Assembly (NCBI GenBank): GCA_964057225.1
Contig: OZ059895.1
Span: forward strand, 18,009,688-18,073,687
Direction of reading: 5' to 3'
Length of the DNA stretch: 64,000 bases
DNA from: Auanema rhodensis
Taxonomy: Eukaryota; Nematoda; Chromadorea; Rhabditida; Rhabditidae
Each line of letters starts with the position of its first letter. Positions within the stretch are counted from its first letter, which is position 1. Below the pieces are notes generated by a model, which did no database searches, was not told the origin of the DNA, and saw only the letters and a program-made list of their open reading frames with translations. Below are positions 1-15,934 of this stretch, piece after piece. Both the position numbers and the translations under genes were made by a program.

Positions 1-230
1 GGATTAGAGTGTTTCTAAGCAGACACGCAAACACAATATGAACACATCACGAACATGACCTGATAGCAACAGGGCATTTCTTTCGGTCTTGAATTTAATT
101 AGTAAAACTTTTCCTTTATCATTGCGGCATCGAAAACAAAAATCTTCAAATTGAATATTATAGTATTTATTACCTCATTTAGAAAGTACAACATAAACTC
201 ATTAAAGGTTGAGTATGATAAGAACAGTGG

Positions 231-237
231 TATATAA
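231..237 (+). promoter_or_regulatory. TATA-like element of the array genes
   Basis: TATATAA lies about 59 bp upstream of the copy 1 start codon. The same element recurs at 2123, 4081, 6039, 7997 and 9955, always at the same distance from the ATG. Its sequence and spacing fit a core promoter TATA box; no transcript data support it. Confidence 0.5.
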
Positions 238-289
238 TGAGTGAAGAGCTTTACTCCAGTACTCTTCTTACGGAAGGCAGTAATTCAGA

Positions 290-1018
290 ATGCATCGTTC
301 GATGTGGACCGTTCTCTTTGCCGTGCTTATGGCTCAGGTATACTTTCAGTAACTTTAAATGAATTCTGAAATATTTTAGACTAGAGTAAGCGCTCGCTAT
401 GTCTCCACACAGCCTGAAGCCAAATTTTTGAGCATGGCACTTCCTGAAGGAGGTGTAGTCAACGGAGCTGCTGGTGCCGCAGGAGGAATCGTTCGTGGAG
501 CACACGGAGCTGCCACAGGATTGGTTAACGGAGCTGCTGGAGCTGCAGGAGGATTGGTTAACGGAGCTGCTCAAGCTGCAGGAGGAATTGTCAACGGAGC
601 TGCTGGAGCTGCAGGAGGAATCGTTCGTGGAGCACACGGAGCTGCCACAGGATTAGTTAACGGAGCTAGTATTGGATTAGGATCTATTATTGGAGGATTG
701 GCCCACGCTGCCAGCGGAATTGTCAACGGAGCTGCAGGAGCATTGAATGGTGGATATTATGGAGGACCTGGAGCTATATATGGTGGATATTACGGAGGAC
801 CTGGAGTTATATATGGTGGATCATACGGAGTACCTGGAGTTATATATGGTGGATCATACGGAGTACCTGGAGGTATGTATGGTGGATCATACGGAGGATC
901 TGGAAGTATGTATGGTGGATCATACGGAGGCCCTGGAGGTATGTATGGTGGATCATACGGAGGATCTGGATCATACGTATATCCACCATCTTACGGACCA
1001 TACCTTCAAATTAAGTAA
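290..1018 (+). CDS. Secreted Gly/Ala/Tyr-rich repeat protein, array copy 1
   Basis: Two exons, 290-337 and 380-1018, with a 42-bp GT..AG intron; 228 aa. Exon 1 (16 codons) encodes a basic then hydrophobic start (MHRSMWTVLFAVLMAQ), a signal peptide that probably ends near the intron junction. The mature part opens with a short non-repetitive stretch (YVSTQPEAKFLSMALPEGG), then about 11-residue Ala/Gly repeats (NGAAGAAGGIV and variants with RGAHGAATGLV), then about 10-residue Tyr/Gly repeats (YGGSYGVPG type), ending YPPSYGPYLQIK. This copy lacks 22 residues of Ala/Gly repeat present in copies 2-5. The family is not recognised. Composition fits a secreted structural, cuticular or glycine-rich antimicrobial-type protein; function is not shown by sequence. 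Confidence 0.85.
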
Positions 1019-1134
1019 AAAATATCTTTTTAAAAAGAATGAGCAATCTTTAACAATGATAAAATCTGCCAAAAGATGTATAACAACTAAGATTTCATTT
1101 TTGTCTCATGCTTGTACTTAGGCAATTATGTTTA

Positions 1135-1140
1135 AATAAA
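1135..1140 (+). terminator. Poly(A) signal of the array genes
   Basis: AATAAA lies about 117 bp after the copy 1 stop and recurs at 3093, 5051, 7009, 8967 and 11180. It lies before the SMAD exon copy on the opposite strand, so the + transcript should normally end before reaching that exon. Confidence 0.6.
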
Positions 1141-1452
1141 CGCTCATATCCAATCATCTTATTATATCTAAAACCAAAACAATCGAAATTAGAGATTAAA
1201 TTACAGTTATACATGTTAATCGGTATTACTCATGATTAGAAACCTTAACAATAAAAAGGTTTATGAATATATATAAAGTACATATTGATATATAACGAGA
1301 TTAATTTAATTACCTGTAAAACCATGAGGTATATTGCAAACGTAAATAAGAGATATCATAATTAGGAAATTTTCAAACGGTTCTAAAGAATAGAATAATA
1401 ATAGTGACCTTAATAACTATAAATAAATTTTAAATCCTATTTTTGTGCCAAG

Positions 1453-1563
<111 letters not shown>

Positions 1564-2181
1564 TCAAAAGAAGACAAGCAAATAAGCTTTTATCAGTGTT
1601 GAATGCTGAAAACACTTGCAATATTGCTAAGAAGTTTTTTGTCCTTATCAATATCAGAAATAGTATCAGTACTGAGGTTCTTGTAAAGGAAAACATACTG
1701 AAAATGCTCTTAGCTACAAAACAGGATAAATAACAATTTTTAATAGCTATACGTTAAAATAAACTTATGTTTTTTGAAGAAATATCTTTAAAAACTTTGT
1801 AAAGTTAAGTTATGTATGATTGAATACGTGAATCATTCATAATGTACTCATTATCAGTTTCAAAAAATTGTCACTTTGTTTGGATTCTTAAAGGATTAGA
1901 GTGTTTCTAAGCAGACACGCAAACACAATATGAACACATCACGAACATGACCTGATAGCAACAGGGCATTTCTTTCGGTCTTGAATTTAATTAGTAAAAC
2001 TTTTCCTTTATCATTGCGGCATCGAAAACAAAAATCTTCAAATTGAATATTATAGTATTTATTACCTCATTTAGAAAGTACAACATAAACTCATTAAAGG
2101 TTGAGTATGATAAGAACAGTGGTATATAATGAGTGAAGAGCTTTACTCCAGTACTCTTCTTACGGAAGGCAGTAATTCAGA

Positions 2182-2976
2182 ATGCATCGTTCGATGTGGA
2201 CCGTTCTCTTTGCCGTGCTTATGGCTCAGGTATACTTTCAGTAACTTTAAATGAATTCTGAAATATTTTAGACTAGAGTAAGCGCTCGCTATGTCTCCAC
2301 ACAGCCTGAAGCCAAATTTTTGAGCATGGCACTTCCTGAAGGAGGTGTAGTCAGCGGAGCTGCTGGAGCCGCAGGAGGATTGGTTAACGGAGCTGCTGGA
2401 GCTGCAGGAGGAATTGTCAACGGAGCTGCTGGTGCCGCAGGAGGAATCGTTCGTGGAGCACACGGAGCTGCCACAGGATTGGTTAACGGAGCTGCTGGAG
2501 CTGCAGGAGGATTGGTTAACGGAGCTGCTCAAGCTGCAGGAGGAATTGTCAACGGAGCTGCTGGAGCTGCAGGAGGAATCGTTCGTGGAGCACACGGAGC
2601 TGCCACAGGATTAGTTAACGGAGCTAGTATTGGATTAGGATCTATTATTGGAGGATTGGCCCACGCTGCCAGCGGAATTGTCAACGGAGCTGCAGGAGCA
2701 TTGAATGGTGGATATTATGGAGGACCTGGAGCTATATATGGTGGATATTACGGAGGACCTGGAGTTATATATGGTGGATCATACGGAGTACCTGGAGTTA
2801 TATATGGTGGATCATACGGAGTACCTGGAGGTATGTATGGTGGATCATACGGAGGATCTGGAAGTATGTATGGTGGATCATACGGAGGCCCTGGAGGTAT
2901 GTATGGTGGATCATACGGAGGATCTGGATCATACGTATATCCACCATCTTACGGACCATACCTTCAAATTAAGTAA
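2182..2976 (+). CDS. Secreted Gly/Ala/Tyr-rich repeat protein, array copy 2
   Basis: Exons 2182-2229 and 2272-2976; 250 aa. Same architecture as copy 1 with one more 22-residue block of Ala/Gly repeats. The start is chosen because it gives the only in-frame signal peptide and joins exactly to the long repeat frame; an acceptor-like ATTCAG lies one base before the ATG. A TATA-like TATATAA lies about 59 bp upstream of the ATG and an AATAAA about 117 bp after the stop, so the unit appears to be a complete gene. Other long frames across the same DNA arise because the DNA repeats are multiples of three. Confidence 0.87.
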
Positions 2977-3410
2977 AAAATATCTTTTTAAAAAGAATGA
3001 GCAATCTTTAACAATGATAAAATCTGCCAAAAGATGTATAACAACTAAGATTTCATTTTTGTCTCATGCTTGTACTTAGGCAATTATGTTTAAATAAACG
3101 CTCATATCCAATCATCTTATTATATCTAAAACCAAAACAATCGAAATTAGAGATTAAATTACAGTTATACATGTTAATCGGTATTACTCATGATTAGAAA
3201 CCTTAACAATAAAAAGGTTTATGAATATATATAAAGTACATATTGATATATAACGAGATTAATTTAATTACCTGTAAAACCATGAGGTATATTGCAAACG
3301 TAAATAAGAGATATCATAATTAGGAAATTTTCAAACGGTTCTAAAGAATAGAATAATAATAGTGACCTTAATAACTATAAATAAATTTTAAATCCTATTT
3401 TTGTGCCAAG

Positions 3411-3521
<111 letters not shown>

Positions 3522-4139
3522 TCAAAAGAAGACAAGCAAATAAGCTTTTATCAGTGTTGAATGCTGAAAACACTTGCAATATTGCTAAGAAGTTTTTTGT
3601 CCTTATCAATATCAGAAATAGTATCAGTACTGAGGTTCTTGTAAAGGAAAACATACTGAAAATGCTCTTAGCTACAAAACAGGATAAATAACAATTTTTA
3701 ATAGCTATACGTTAAAATAAACTTATGTTTTTTGAAGAAATATCTTTAAAAACTTTGTAAAGTTAAGTTATGTATGATTGAATACGTGAATCATTCATAA
3801 TGTACTCATTATCAGTTTCAAAAAATTGTCACTTTGTTTGGATTCTTAAAGGATTAGAGTGTTTCTAAGCAGACACGCAAACACAATATGAACACATCAC
3901 GAACATGACCTGATAGCAACAGGGCATTTCTTTCGGTCTTGAATTTAATTAGTAAAACTTTTCCTTTATCATTGCGGCATCGAAAACAAAAATCTTCAAA
4001 TTGAATATTATAGTATTTATTACCTCATTTAGAAAGTACAACATAAACTCATTAAAGGTTGAGTATGATAAGAACAGTGGTATATAATGAGTGAAGAGCT
4101 TTACTCCAGTACTCTTCTTACGGAAGGCAGTAATTCAGA

Positions 4140-4934
4140 ATGCATCGTTCGATGTGGACCGTTCTCTTTGCCGTGCTTATGGCTCAGGTATACTTTCAGT
4201 AACTTTAAATGAATTCTGAAATATTTTAGACTAGAGTAAGCGCTCGCTATGTCTCCACACAGCCTGAAGCCAAATTTTTGAGCATGGCACTTCCTGAAGG
4301 AGGTGTAGTCAGCGGAGCTGCTGGAGCCGCAGGAGGATTGGTTAACGGAGCTGCTGGAGCTGCAGGAGGAATTGTCAACGGAGCTGCTGGTGCCGCAGGA
4401 GGAATCGTTCGTGGAGCACACGGAGCTGCCACAGGATTGGTTAACGGAGCTGCTGGAGCTGCAGGAGGATTGGTTAACGGAGCTGCTCAAGCTGCAGGAG
4501 GAATTGTCAACGGAGCTGCTGGAGCTGCAGGAGGAATCGTTCGTGGAGCACACGGAGCTGCCACAGGATTAGTTAACGGAGCTAGTATTGGATTAGGATC
4601 TATTATTGGAGGATTGGCCCACGCTGCCAGCGGAATTGTCAACGGAGCTGCAGGAGCATTGAATGGTGGATATTATGGAGGACCTGGAGCTATATATGGT
4701 GGATATTACGGAGGACCTGGAGTTATATATGGTGGATCATACGGAGTACCTGGAGTTATATATGGTGGATCATACGGAGTACCTGGAGGTATGTATGGTG
4801 GATCATACGGAGGATCTGGAAGTATGTATGGTGGATCATACGGAGGCCCTGGAGGTATGTATGGTGGATCATACGGAGGATCTGGATCATACGTATATCC
4901 ACCATCTTACGGACCATACCTTCAAATTAAGTAA
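4140..4934 (+). CDS. Secreted Gly/Ala/Tyr-rich repeat protein, array copy 3
   Basis: Exons 4140-4187 and 4230-4934; 250 aa. The predicted protein is identical to copy 2, with the same 42-bp intron, TATA-like element and poly(A) signal spacing. Identity extends through the non-coding DNA, pointing to recent duplication or gene conversion. Confidence 0.87.
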
Positions 4935-5368
4935 AAAATATCTTTTTAAAAAGAATGAGCAATCTTTAACAATGATAAAATCTGCCAAAAGATGTATAAC
5001 AACTAAGATTTCATTTTTGTCTCATGCTTGTACTTAGGCAATTATGTTTAAATAAACGCTCATATCCAATCATCTTATTATATCTAAAACCAAAACAATC
5101 GAAATTAGAGATTAAATTACAGTTATACATGTTAATCGGTATTACTCATGATTAGAAACCTTAACAATAAAAAGGTTTATGAATATATATAAAGTACATA
5201 TTGATATATAACGAGATTAATTTAATTACCTGTAAAACCATGAGGTATATTGCAAACGTAAATAAGAGATATCATAATTAGGAAATTTTCAAACGGTTCT
5301 AAAGAATAGAATAATAATAGTGACCTTAATAACTATAAATAAATTTTAAATCCTATTTTTGTGCCAAG

Positions 5369-5479
<111 letters not shown>

Positions 5480-6097
5480 TCAAAAGAAGACAAGCAAATA
5501 AGCTTTTATCAGTGTTGAATGCTGAAAACACTTGCAATATTGCTAAGAAGTTTTTTGTCCTTATCAATATCAGAAATAGTATCAGTACTGAGGTTCTTGT
5601 AAAGGAAAACATACTGAAAATGCTCTTAGCTACAAAACAGGATAAATAACAATTTTTAATAGCTATACGTTAAAATAAACTTATGTTTTTTGAAGAAATA
5701 TCTTTAAAAACTTTGTAAAGTTAAGTTATGTATGATTGAATACGTGAATCATTCATAATGTACTCATTATCAGTTTCAAAAAATTGTCACTTTGTTTGGA
5801 TTCTTAAAGGATTAGAGTGTTTCTAAGCAGACACGCAAACACAATATGAACACATCACGAACATGACCTGATAGCAACAGGGCATTTCTTTCGGTCTTGA
5901 ATTTAATTAGTAAAACTTTTCCTTTATCATTGCGGCATCGAAAACAAAAATCTTCAAATTGAATATTATAGTATTTATTACCTCATTTAGAAAGTACAAC
6001 ATAAACTCATTAAAGGTTGAGTATGATAAGAACAGTGGTATATAATGAGTGAAGAGCTTTACTCCAGTACTCTTCTTACGGAAGGCAGTAATTCAGA

Positions 6098-6892
6098 ATG
6101 CATCGTTCGATGTGGACCGTTCTCTTTGCCGTGCTTATGGCTCAGGTATACTTTCAGTAACTTTAAATGAATTCTGAAATATTTTAGACTAGAGTAAGCG
6201 CTCGCTATGTCTCCACACAGCCTGAAGCCAAATTTTTGAGCATGGCACTTCCTGAAGGAGGTGTAGTCAGCGGAGCTGCTGGAGCCGCAGGAGGATTGGT
6301 TAACGGAGCTGCTGGAGCTGCAGGAGGAATTGTCAACGGAGCTGCTGGTGCCGCAGGAGGAATCGTTCGTGGAGCACACGGAGCTGCCACAGGATTGGTT
6401 AACGGAGCTGCTGGAGCTGCAGGAGGATTGGTTAACGGAGCTGCTCAAGCTGCAGGAGGAATTGTCAACGGAGCTGCTGGAGCTGCAGGAGGAATCGTTC
6501 GTGGAGCACACGGAGCTGCCACAGGATTAGTTAACGGAGCTAGTATTGGATTAGGATCTATTATTGGAGGATTGGCCCACGCTGCCAGCGGAATTGTCAA
6601 CGGAGCTGCAGGAGCATTGAATGGTGGATATTATGGAGGACCTGGAGCTATATATGGTGGATATTACGGAGGACCTGGAGTTATATATGGTGGATCATAC
6701 GGAGTACCTGGAGTTATATATGGTGGATCATACGGAGTACCTGGAGGTATGTATGGTGGATCATACGGAGGATCTGGAAGTATGTATGGTGGATCATACG
6801 GAGGCCCTGGAGGTATGTATGGTGGATCATACGGAGGATCTGGATCATACGTATATCCACCATCTTACGGACCATACCTTCAAATTAAGTAA
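6098..6892 (+). CDS. Secreted Gly/Ala/Tyr-rich repeat protein, array copy 4
   Basis: Exons 6098-6145 and 6188-6892; 250 aa, protein identical to copies 2 and 3. No disabling change is seen, so it should be expressed if the others are. Confidence 0.87.
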
Positions 6893-7326
6893 AAAATATC
6901 TTTTTAAAAAGAATGAGCAATCTTTAACAATGATAAAATCTGCCAAAAGATGTATAACAACTAAGATTTCATTTTTGTCTCATGCTTGTACTTAGGCAAT
7001 TATGTTTAAATAAACGCTCATATCCAATCATCTTATTATATCTAAAACCAAAACAATCGAAATTAGAGATTAAATTACAGTTATACATGTTAATCGGTAT
7101 TACTCATGATTAGAAACCTTAACAATAAAAAGGTTTATGAATATATATAAAGTACATATTGATATATAACGAGATTAATTTAATTACCTGTAAAACCATG
7201 AGGTATATTGCAAACGTAAATAAGAGATATCATAATTAGGAAATTTTCAAACGGTTCTAAAGAATAGAATAATAATAGTGACCTTAATAACTATAAATAA
7301 ATTTTAAATCCTATTTTTGTGCCAAG

Positions 7327-7437
<111 letters not shown>

Positions 7438-8055
7438 TCAAAAGAAGACAAGCAAATAAGCTTTTATCAGTGTTGAATGCTGAAAACACTTGCAATATTG
7501 CTAAGAAGTTTTTTGTCCTTATCAATATCAGAAATAGTATCAGTACTGAGGTTCTTGTAAAGGAAAACATACTGAAAATGCTCTTAGCTACAAAACAGGA
7601 TAAATAACAATTTTTAATAGCTATACGTTAAAATAAACTTATGTTTTTTGAAGAAATATCTTTAAAAACTTTGTAAAGTTAAGTTATGTATGATTGAATA
7701 CGTGAATCATTCATAATGTACTCATTATCAGTTTCAAAAAATTGTCACTTTGTTTGGATTCTTAAAGGATTAGAGTGTTTCTAAGCAGACACGCAAACAC
7801 AATATGAACACATCACGAACATGACCTGATAGCAACAGGGCATTTCTTTCGGTCTTGAATTTAATTAGTAAAACTTTTCCTTTATCATTGCGGCATCGAA
7901 AACAAAAATCTTCAAATTGAATATTATAGTATTTATTACCTCATTTAGAAAGTACAACATAAACTCATTAAAGGTTGAGTATGATAAGAACAGTGGTATA
8001 TAATGAGTGAAGAGCTTTACTCCAGTACTCTTCTTACGGAAGGCAGTAATTCAGA

Positions 8056-8850
8056 ATGCATCGTTCGATGTGGACCGTTCTCTTTGCCGTGCTTATGGCT
8101 CAGGTATACTTTCAGTAACTTTAAATGAATTCTGAAATATTTTAGACTAGAGTAAGCGCTCGCTATGTCTCCACACAGCCTGAAGCCAAATTTTTGAGCA
8201 TGGCACTTCCTGAAGGAGGTGTAGTCAGCGGAGCTGCTGGAGCCGCAGGAGGATTGGTTAACGGAGCTGCTGGAGCTGCAGGAGGAATTGTCAACGGAGC
8301 TGCTGGTGCCGCAGGAGGAATCGTTCGTGGAGCACACGGAGCTGCCACAGGATTGGTTAACGGAGCTGCTGGAGCTGCAGGAGGATTGGTTAACGGAGCT
8401 GCTCAAGCTGCAGGAGGAATTGTCAACGGAGCTGCTGGAGCTGCAGGAGGAATCGTTCGTGGAGCACACGGAGCTGCCACAGGATTAGTTAACGGAGCTA
8501 GTATTGGATTAGGATCTATTATTGGAGGATTGGCCCACGCTGCCAGCGGAATTGTCAACGGAGCTGCAGGAGCATTGAATGGTGGATATTATGGAGGACC
8601 TGGAGCTATATATGGTGGATATTACGGAGGACCTGGAGTTATATATGGTGGATCATACGGAGTACCTGGAGTTATATATGGTGGATCATACGGAGTACCT
8701 GGAGGTATGTATGGTGGATCATACGGAGGATCTGGAAGTATGTATGGTGGATCATACGGAGGCCCTGGAGGTATGTATGGTGGATCATACGGAGGATCTG
8801 GATCATACGTATATCCACCATCTTACGGACCATACCCTCAAATTAAGTAA
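8056..8850 (+). CDS. Secreted Gly/Ala/Tyr-rich repeat protein, array copy 5
   Basis: Exons 8056-8103 and 8146-8850; 250 aa. It differs from copies 2-4 by a Leu-to-Pro change four residues from the C-terminus (GPYPQIK) and one base change just after the stop. These private changes argue that the array is not simply one unit copied by the assembler. Confidence 0.87.
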
Positions 8851-9284
8851 AAAATATCTTTTTAAAAAGAATGAGCAATCTTTAACAATGATAAAATCTG
8901 CCAAAAGATGTATAACAACTAAGATTTCATTTTTGTCTCATGCTTGTACTTAGGCAATTATGTTTAAATAAACGCTCATATCCAATCATCTTATTATATC
9001 TAAAACCAAAACAATCGAAATTAGAGATTAAATTACAGTTATACATGTTAATCGGTATTACTCATGATTAGAAACCTTAACAATAAAAAGGTTTATGAAT
9101 ATATATAAAGTACATATTGATATATAACGAGATTAATTTAATTACCTGTAAAACCATGAGGTATATTGCAAACGTAAATAAGAGATATCATAATTAGGAA
9201 ATTTTCAAACGGTTCTAAAGAATAGAATAATAATAGTGACCTTAATAACTATAAATAAATTTTAAATCCTATTTTTGTGCCAAG

Positions 9285-9395
<111 letters not shown>

Positions 9396-10013
9396 TCAAA
9401 AGAAGACAAGCAAATAAGCTTTTATCAGTGTTGAATGCTGAAAACACTTGCAATATTGCTAAGAAGTTTTTTGTCCTTATCAATATCAGAAATAGTATCA
9501 GTACTGAGGTTCTTGTAAAGGAAAACATACTGAAAATGCTCTTAGCTACAAAACAGGATAAATAACAATTTTTAATAGCTATACGTTAAAATAAACTTAT
9601 GTTTTTTGAAGAAATATCTTTAAAAACTTTGTAAAGTTAAGTTATGTATGATTGAATACGTGAATCATTCATAATGTACTCATTATCAGTTTCAAAAAAT
9701 TGTCACTTTGTTTGGATTCTTAAAGGATTAGAGTGTTTCTAAGCAGACACGCAAACACAATATGAACACATCACGAACATGACCTGATAGCAACAGGGCA
9801 TTTCTTTCGGTCTTGAATTTAATTAGTAAAACTTTTCCTTTATCATTGCGGCATCGAAAACAAAAATCTTCAAATTGAATATTATAGTATTTATTACCTC
9901 ATTTAGAAAGTACAACATAAACTCATTAAAGGTTGAGTATGATAAGAACAGTGGTATATAATGAGTGAAGAGCTTTACTCCAGTACTCTTCTTACGGAAG
10001 GCAGTAATTCAGA

Positions 10014-11063
10014 ATGCATCGTTCGATGTGGACCGTTCTCTTTGCCGTGCTTATGGCTCAGGTATACTTTCAGTAACTTTAAATGAATTCTGAAATATTT
10101 TAGACTAGAGTAAGCGCTCGCTATGTCTCCACACAGCCTGAAGCCAAATTTTTGAGCATGGCACTTCCTGAAGGAGGTGTAGTCAGCGGAGCTGCTGGAG
10201 CCGCAGGAGGATTGGTTAACGGAGCTGCTGGAGCTGCAGGAGGAATTGTCAACGGAGCTGCTGGTGCCGCAGGAGGAATCGTTCGTGGAGCACACGGAGC
10301 TGCCACAGGATTGGTTAACGGAGCTGCTGGAGCTGCAGGAGGATTGGTTAACGGAGCTGCTCAAGCTGCAGGAGGAATTGTCAACGGAGCTGCTGGAGCT
10401 GCAGGAGGAATCGTTCGTGGAGCACACGGAGCTGCCACAGGATTAGTTAACGGAGCTAGTATTGGATTAGGATCTATTATTGGAGGATTGGCCCACGCTG
10501 CCAACGGAATTGTCAACGGAGCTGCAGGAGCATTGAATGGTGGATATTACGGAGGACCTGGAGTTATATATGGTGGATCATACGGAGTACCTGGAGTTAT
10601 ATATGGTGGATCATACGGAGTACCTGGAGTTATATATGGTGGATCATACGGAGTACCTGGAAGCGTGTATGGAGGATCATACGGAGGATCATACGGAGTA
10701 CCTGGAGGTATGTATGGTGGATCATACGGAGGATCTGGAAGTATGTATGGTGGATCATACGGAGGATCTGGAAGTATGTATGGTGGATCATACGGAGTAC
10801 CTGGAAGCGTGTATGGAGGATCATACGGAGGATCATACGGAGTACCTGGAGGTATGTATGGTGGATCATACGGAGGATCTGGAAGTATGTATGGTGGATC
10901 ATACGGAGGATCTGGAAGTATGTATGGTGGATCATACGGAGGATCTGGAAGTATGTATGGTGGATCATACGGAGGCCCTGGAGGTATGTATGGTGGATCA
11001 TACGGAGGATCTGGATCATACGCATATCCACCATCTTACGGACCATGCCTTCAAATTAAGTAA
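10014..11063 (+). CDS. Secreted Gly/Ala/Tyr-rich repeat protein, expanded array copy 6
   Basis: Exons 10014-10061 and 10104-11063; 335 aa, 85 residues longer than copies 2-5. The extra length is in the C-terminal Tyr/Gly part, where the YGGSYG block recurs many more times, including a duplicated segment containing GSVYGGSYGGSYGVPGG. Further private changes are Ser-to-Asn in the linker (HAANGIV) and a Cys near the end (GPCLQIK). The Ala/Gly half matches the other copies. Its position beside unique DNA and its divergence make it a good candidate for the oldest copy. Confidence 0.87.
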
Positions 11064-11497
11064 AAAATATCTTTTTAAAAAGAATGAGCAATCTTTAACA
11101 ATGATAAAATCTGCCAAAAGATGTATAACAACTAAGATTTCATTTTTGTCTCATGCTTGTACTTAGGCAATTATGTTTAAATAAACGCTCATATCCAATC
11201 ATCTTATTATATCTAAAACCAAAACAATCGAAATTAGAGATTAAATTACAGTTATACATGTTAATCGGTATTACTCATGATTAGAAACCTTAACAATAAA
11301 AAGGTTTATGAATATATATAAAGTACATATTGATATATAACGAGATTAATTTAATTACCTGTAAAACCATGAGGTATATTGCAAACGTAAATAAGAGATA
11401 TCATAATTAGGAAATTTTCAAACGGTTCTAAAGAATAGAATAATAATAGTGACCTTAATAACTATAAATAAATTTTAAATCCTATTTTTGTGCCAAG

Positions 11498-14014
<2,517 letters not shown>

Positions 14015-14447
14015 CTAATGGCTTTTGCTTAAAAATGAAGTATATAAATGTATATGCATAAATGCATTATAAAATTCATGAAAACGTATAAAAAAAATTC
14101 ATTAATTTTTAATTTTACTCAGATATATTTTCATTGGGATTAATCGAATAACCGTTATGTCAGAAGTAACTTTTCATACGAAATTTATTTCCATGTTATA
14201 TTAATAACATCATACTTCACAACTTATCCGGTAATCATAGAACCATAAGAGGCCTTGGCGCGTTCGTAACCATCATTGCGTATACTGATCAGGAAACTCG
14301 TGGCGGGACTATTGAGGAGTTGAATAATTGCCAATTTGAAAAAAAAAGTTGTATTCATTCGATTCTTCGTGCTCTGTTTCATTTTCGTGAATCAATTTTT
14401 GTACTAAAAATTAATCTTTAATAACTGATTTGGAATACTCATTCAGA
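14015..14447. other. Divergent intergenic region between SMAD and NTF2
   Basis: 433 bp separate the divergent SMAD (-) and NTF2 (+) starts, so it must hold both promoters. I see no clear TATA box. A short GC-rich patch near 14254-14263 (TTGGCGCG) loosely resembles an E2F-type site, which is weak evidence. No gene is seen. Confidence 0.5.
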
Positions 14448-14935
14448 ATGAACTTCAATCCTGATTACGAGAACGTAGCTAATGCTTTTGTATCCCATTA
14501 TTATTCCAAGTTTGATCAAAGCGATGGAATTGCCAGAGCACAAGGGCTAAGCGATTTATACGATCCCGAACATTCGTATATGACTTTTGAGGGTTCTCAA
14601 TGTAAAGGTCGTGAAAGTATTCTTCAAAAGTTTGCGGTATGTATGGTGTAGCTACCGTTGTTCTAGTAGGGCTTTCAGGGTCTCACCTTCAAGTCCATTC
14701 AACGAGCCATCACAAAATGTGATTCGCAACCTCTGTATGACGGCTCTATTCTGGTTATGGTTCTTGGACAGTTAAAAGTAAGAAAACTGAATTTTTTAAG
14801 CAACGTTTTTTCTGTTTTCAGACCGATGAGGATCCTATTAATCCATTTTCCCAAGTGTTTATTCTCCGTCCAAACAATAACGCATCATTTTTCATTGCTA
14901 ACGAGCTATTCCGTCTTGATTTACATAACAACTAG
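14448..14935 (+). CDS. ran-4: Nuclear transport factor 2 (NTF2)
   Basis: Imports RanGDP into the nucleus by binding Ran and FxFG nucleoporins. Exons 14448-14636, 14679-14777 and 14822-14935 give 133 aa, a typical length for NTF2. Family signatures are MNFNPDYENVANAFVSHYY at the N-terminus, DLYDPEHSYMTFEG, MVLGQLKTDEDPINPFSQ and FFIANELFRLDLHNN at the C-terminus. The start at 14448 is preferred over the upstream in-frame extension because it matches the family and sits one base after an acceptor-like ATTCAG, suggesting trans-splicing. It is the first of four close co-oriented genes. The symbol is that of the C. elegans orthologue by family match. Confidence 0.95.
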
Positions 14936-15243
14936 ATAAATTGATTCCTTGAACTTGAAATCCTTCGTTTAAGTACCTTGGTTAAATTATCATTTATTCT
15001 TCGCTCAATTGTGCAAATTGCTATTCATTGCCCCGATGCATATTTTTCTGTGTTCTCGCCTGTTTCTTCTGTAATTTTTCATTTTTGTGAAAGATAGATA
15101 CTGATTTGTTTAAACTGTCATTCTAATGAAGTGGCAATGAATGGTTTTCTCTGTTCTTTCTGATCATATGTTTATAGTTATATCTGTTTATGATACCTTT
15201 TCTTTACTTCTACTAATTTGTATAAATATTATGGTTTCATCAG

Positions 15244-15934
15244 ATGGTAAAGCAAGCTACAAAGGGTCAAAAAGATATTTATCAGGACAATCAGAGTACT
15301 CTCCAATTTTATGGCCTTGCTTGTTTGTTTTCGAGTGTCAGTTCATTCTACTCAATTTTCAATAATAATTTAAAATGCAGTTAGTATATGGTATTGTAAC
15401 ATTTTTCATCTACGGAGGAAATACAACCACAGGATGGGTTTGCTTTGCTGGTACTGTGGTTATTCAATTGGTCGCGATTTTTTTAATGAAGCGTATGGCT
15501 AGTACGTCTTCGTGTTTTGTTTTGTAAGTGCTACATTTGTTTTTTTTCAGTAGCTCATATTGACTCTCGAGGTCATGTTGCTGACGCAGGAATGGATCTC
15601 AACGATCCTTCAGCATTTGGAGAACACTGTAAAGATGCCATAATTATTACCGTCTTAGCTCAGGTATAATGTTAACGACTATGTTATAAAAAAGTATTTT
15701 TAAGGTTGTGGGACTTTTTACTAATTATGCTTATCTTTCATTACTTTACTTCCCTGGAACTATTGGATATAAAGTGAGATCCTTTTCGTAGTAATTAACT
15801 AATATATATTTTAGATTATCTTCTCCTTTATTCTTCCCTGGTGTACTGCCTCTTCTGAAGAAGGATCTCAGGAAATGGATGATAAAAAAATGAAAAAGAA
15901 GGAAAGAAGAGAAAAATTTGTTTACCGTAGATGA
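15244..15934 (+). CDS. TMEM208: TMEM208 family ER membrane protein
   Basis: Homologue of TMEM208 (human SND3 counterpart), an ER membrane protein linked to SRP-independent targeting of membrane proteins. Exons 15244-15336, 15381-15501, 15551-15663, 15705-15773 and 15815-15934 give 171 aa, close to the human 173. Visible are an N-terminal basic motif with KDIYQDNQSTLQFY, paired hydrophobic segments around residues 25-70, the conserved DAGMDLNDPSAFGEHCKDAI block, a second hydrophobic pair, then a basic tail (KMKKKERREKF). The ATG directly follows CATCAG. The gap to NTF2 is 308 bp and to the next gene 193 bp. Confidence 0.9.

Noticed and set aside
251-637. Antisense Ser/Cys-rich ORF in each array unit (also at 2143, 4101, 6059, 8017, 9975)
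   Set aside because: It lies opposite the Gly-rich gene, crosses that gene's intron and start, has no signal or family match, and its length follows from stop-free repeat DNA.
1296-1325. Sequence TTTAATTACCTGTAAAAC in each unit, reminiscent of a nematode spliced leader followed by a donor site
   Set aside because: It matches the SL1 exon over only a few bases, and no Sm-binding site or SL RNA fold follows.
10537-11166. Second + frame ORF of 209 aa over the expanded repeat
   Set aside because: Overlapping frame of copy 6 without its own promoter or conserved start; the repeat simply lacks stops in this frame.
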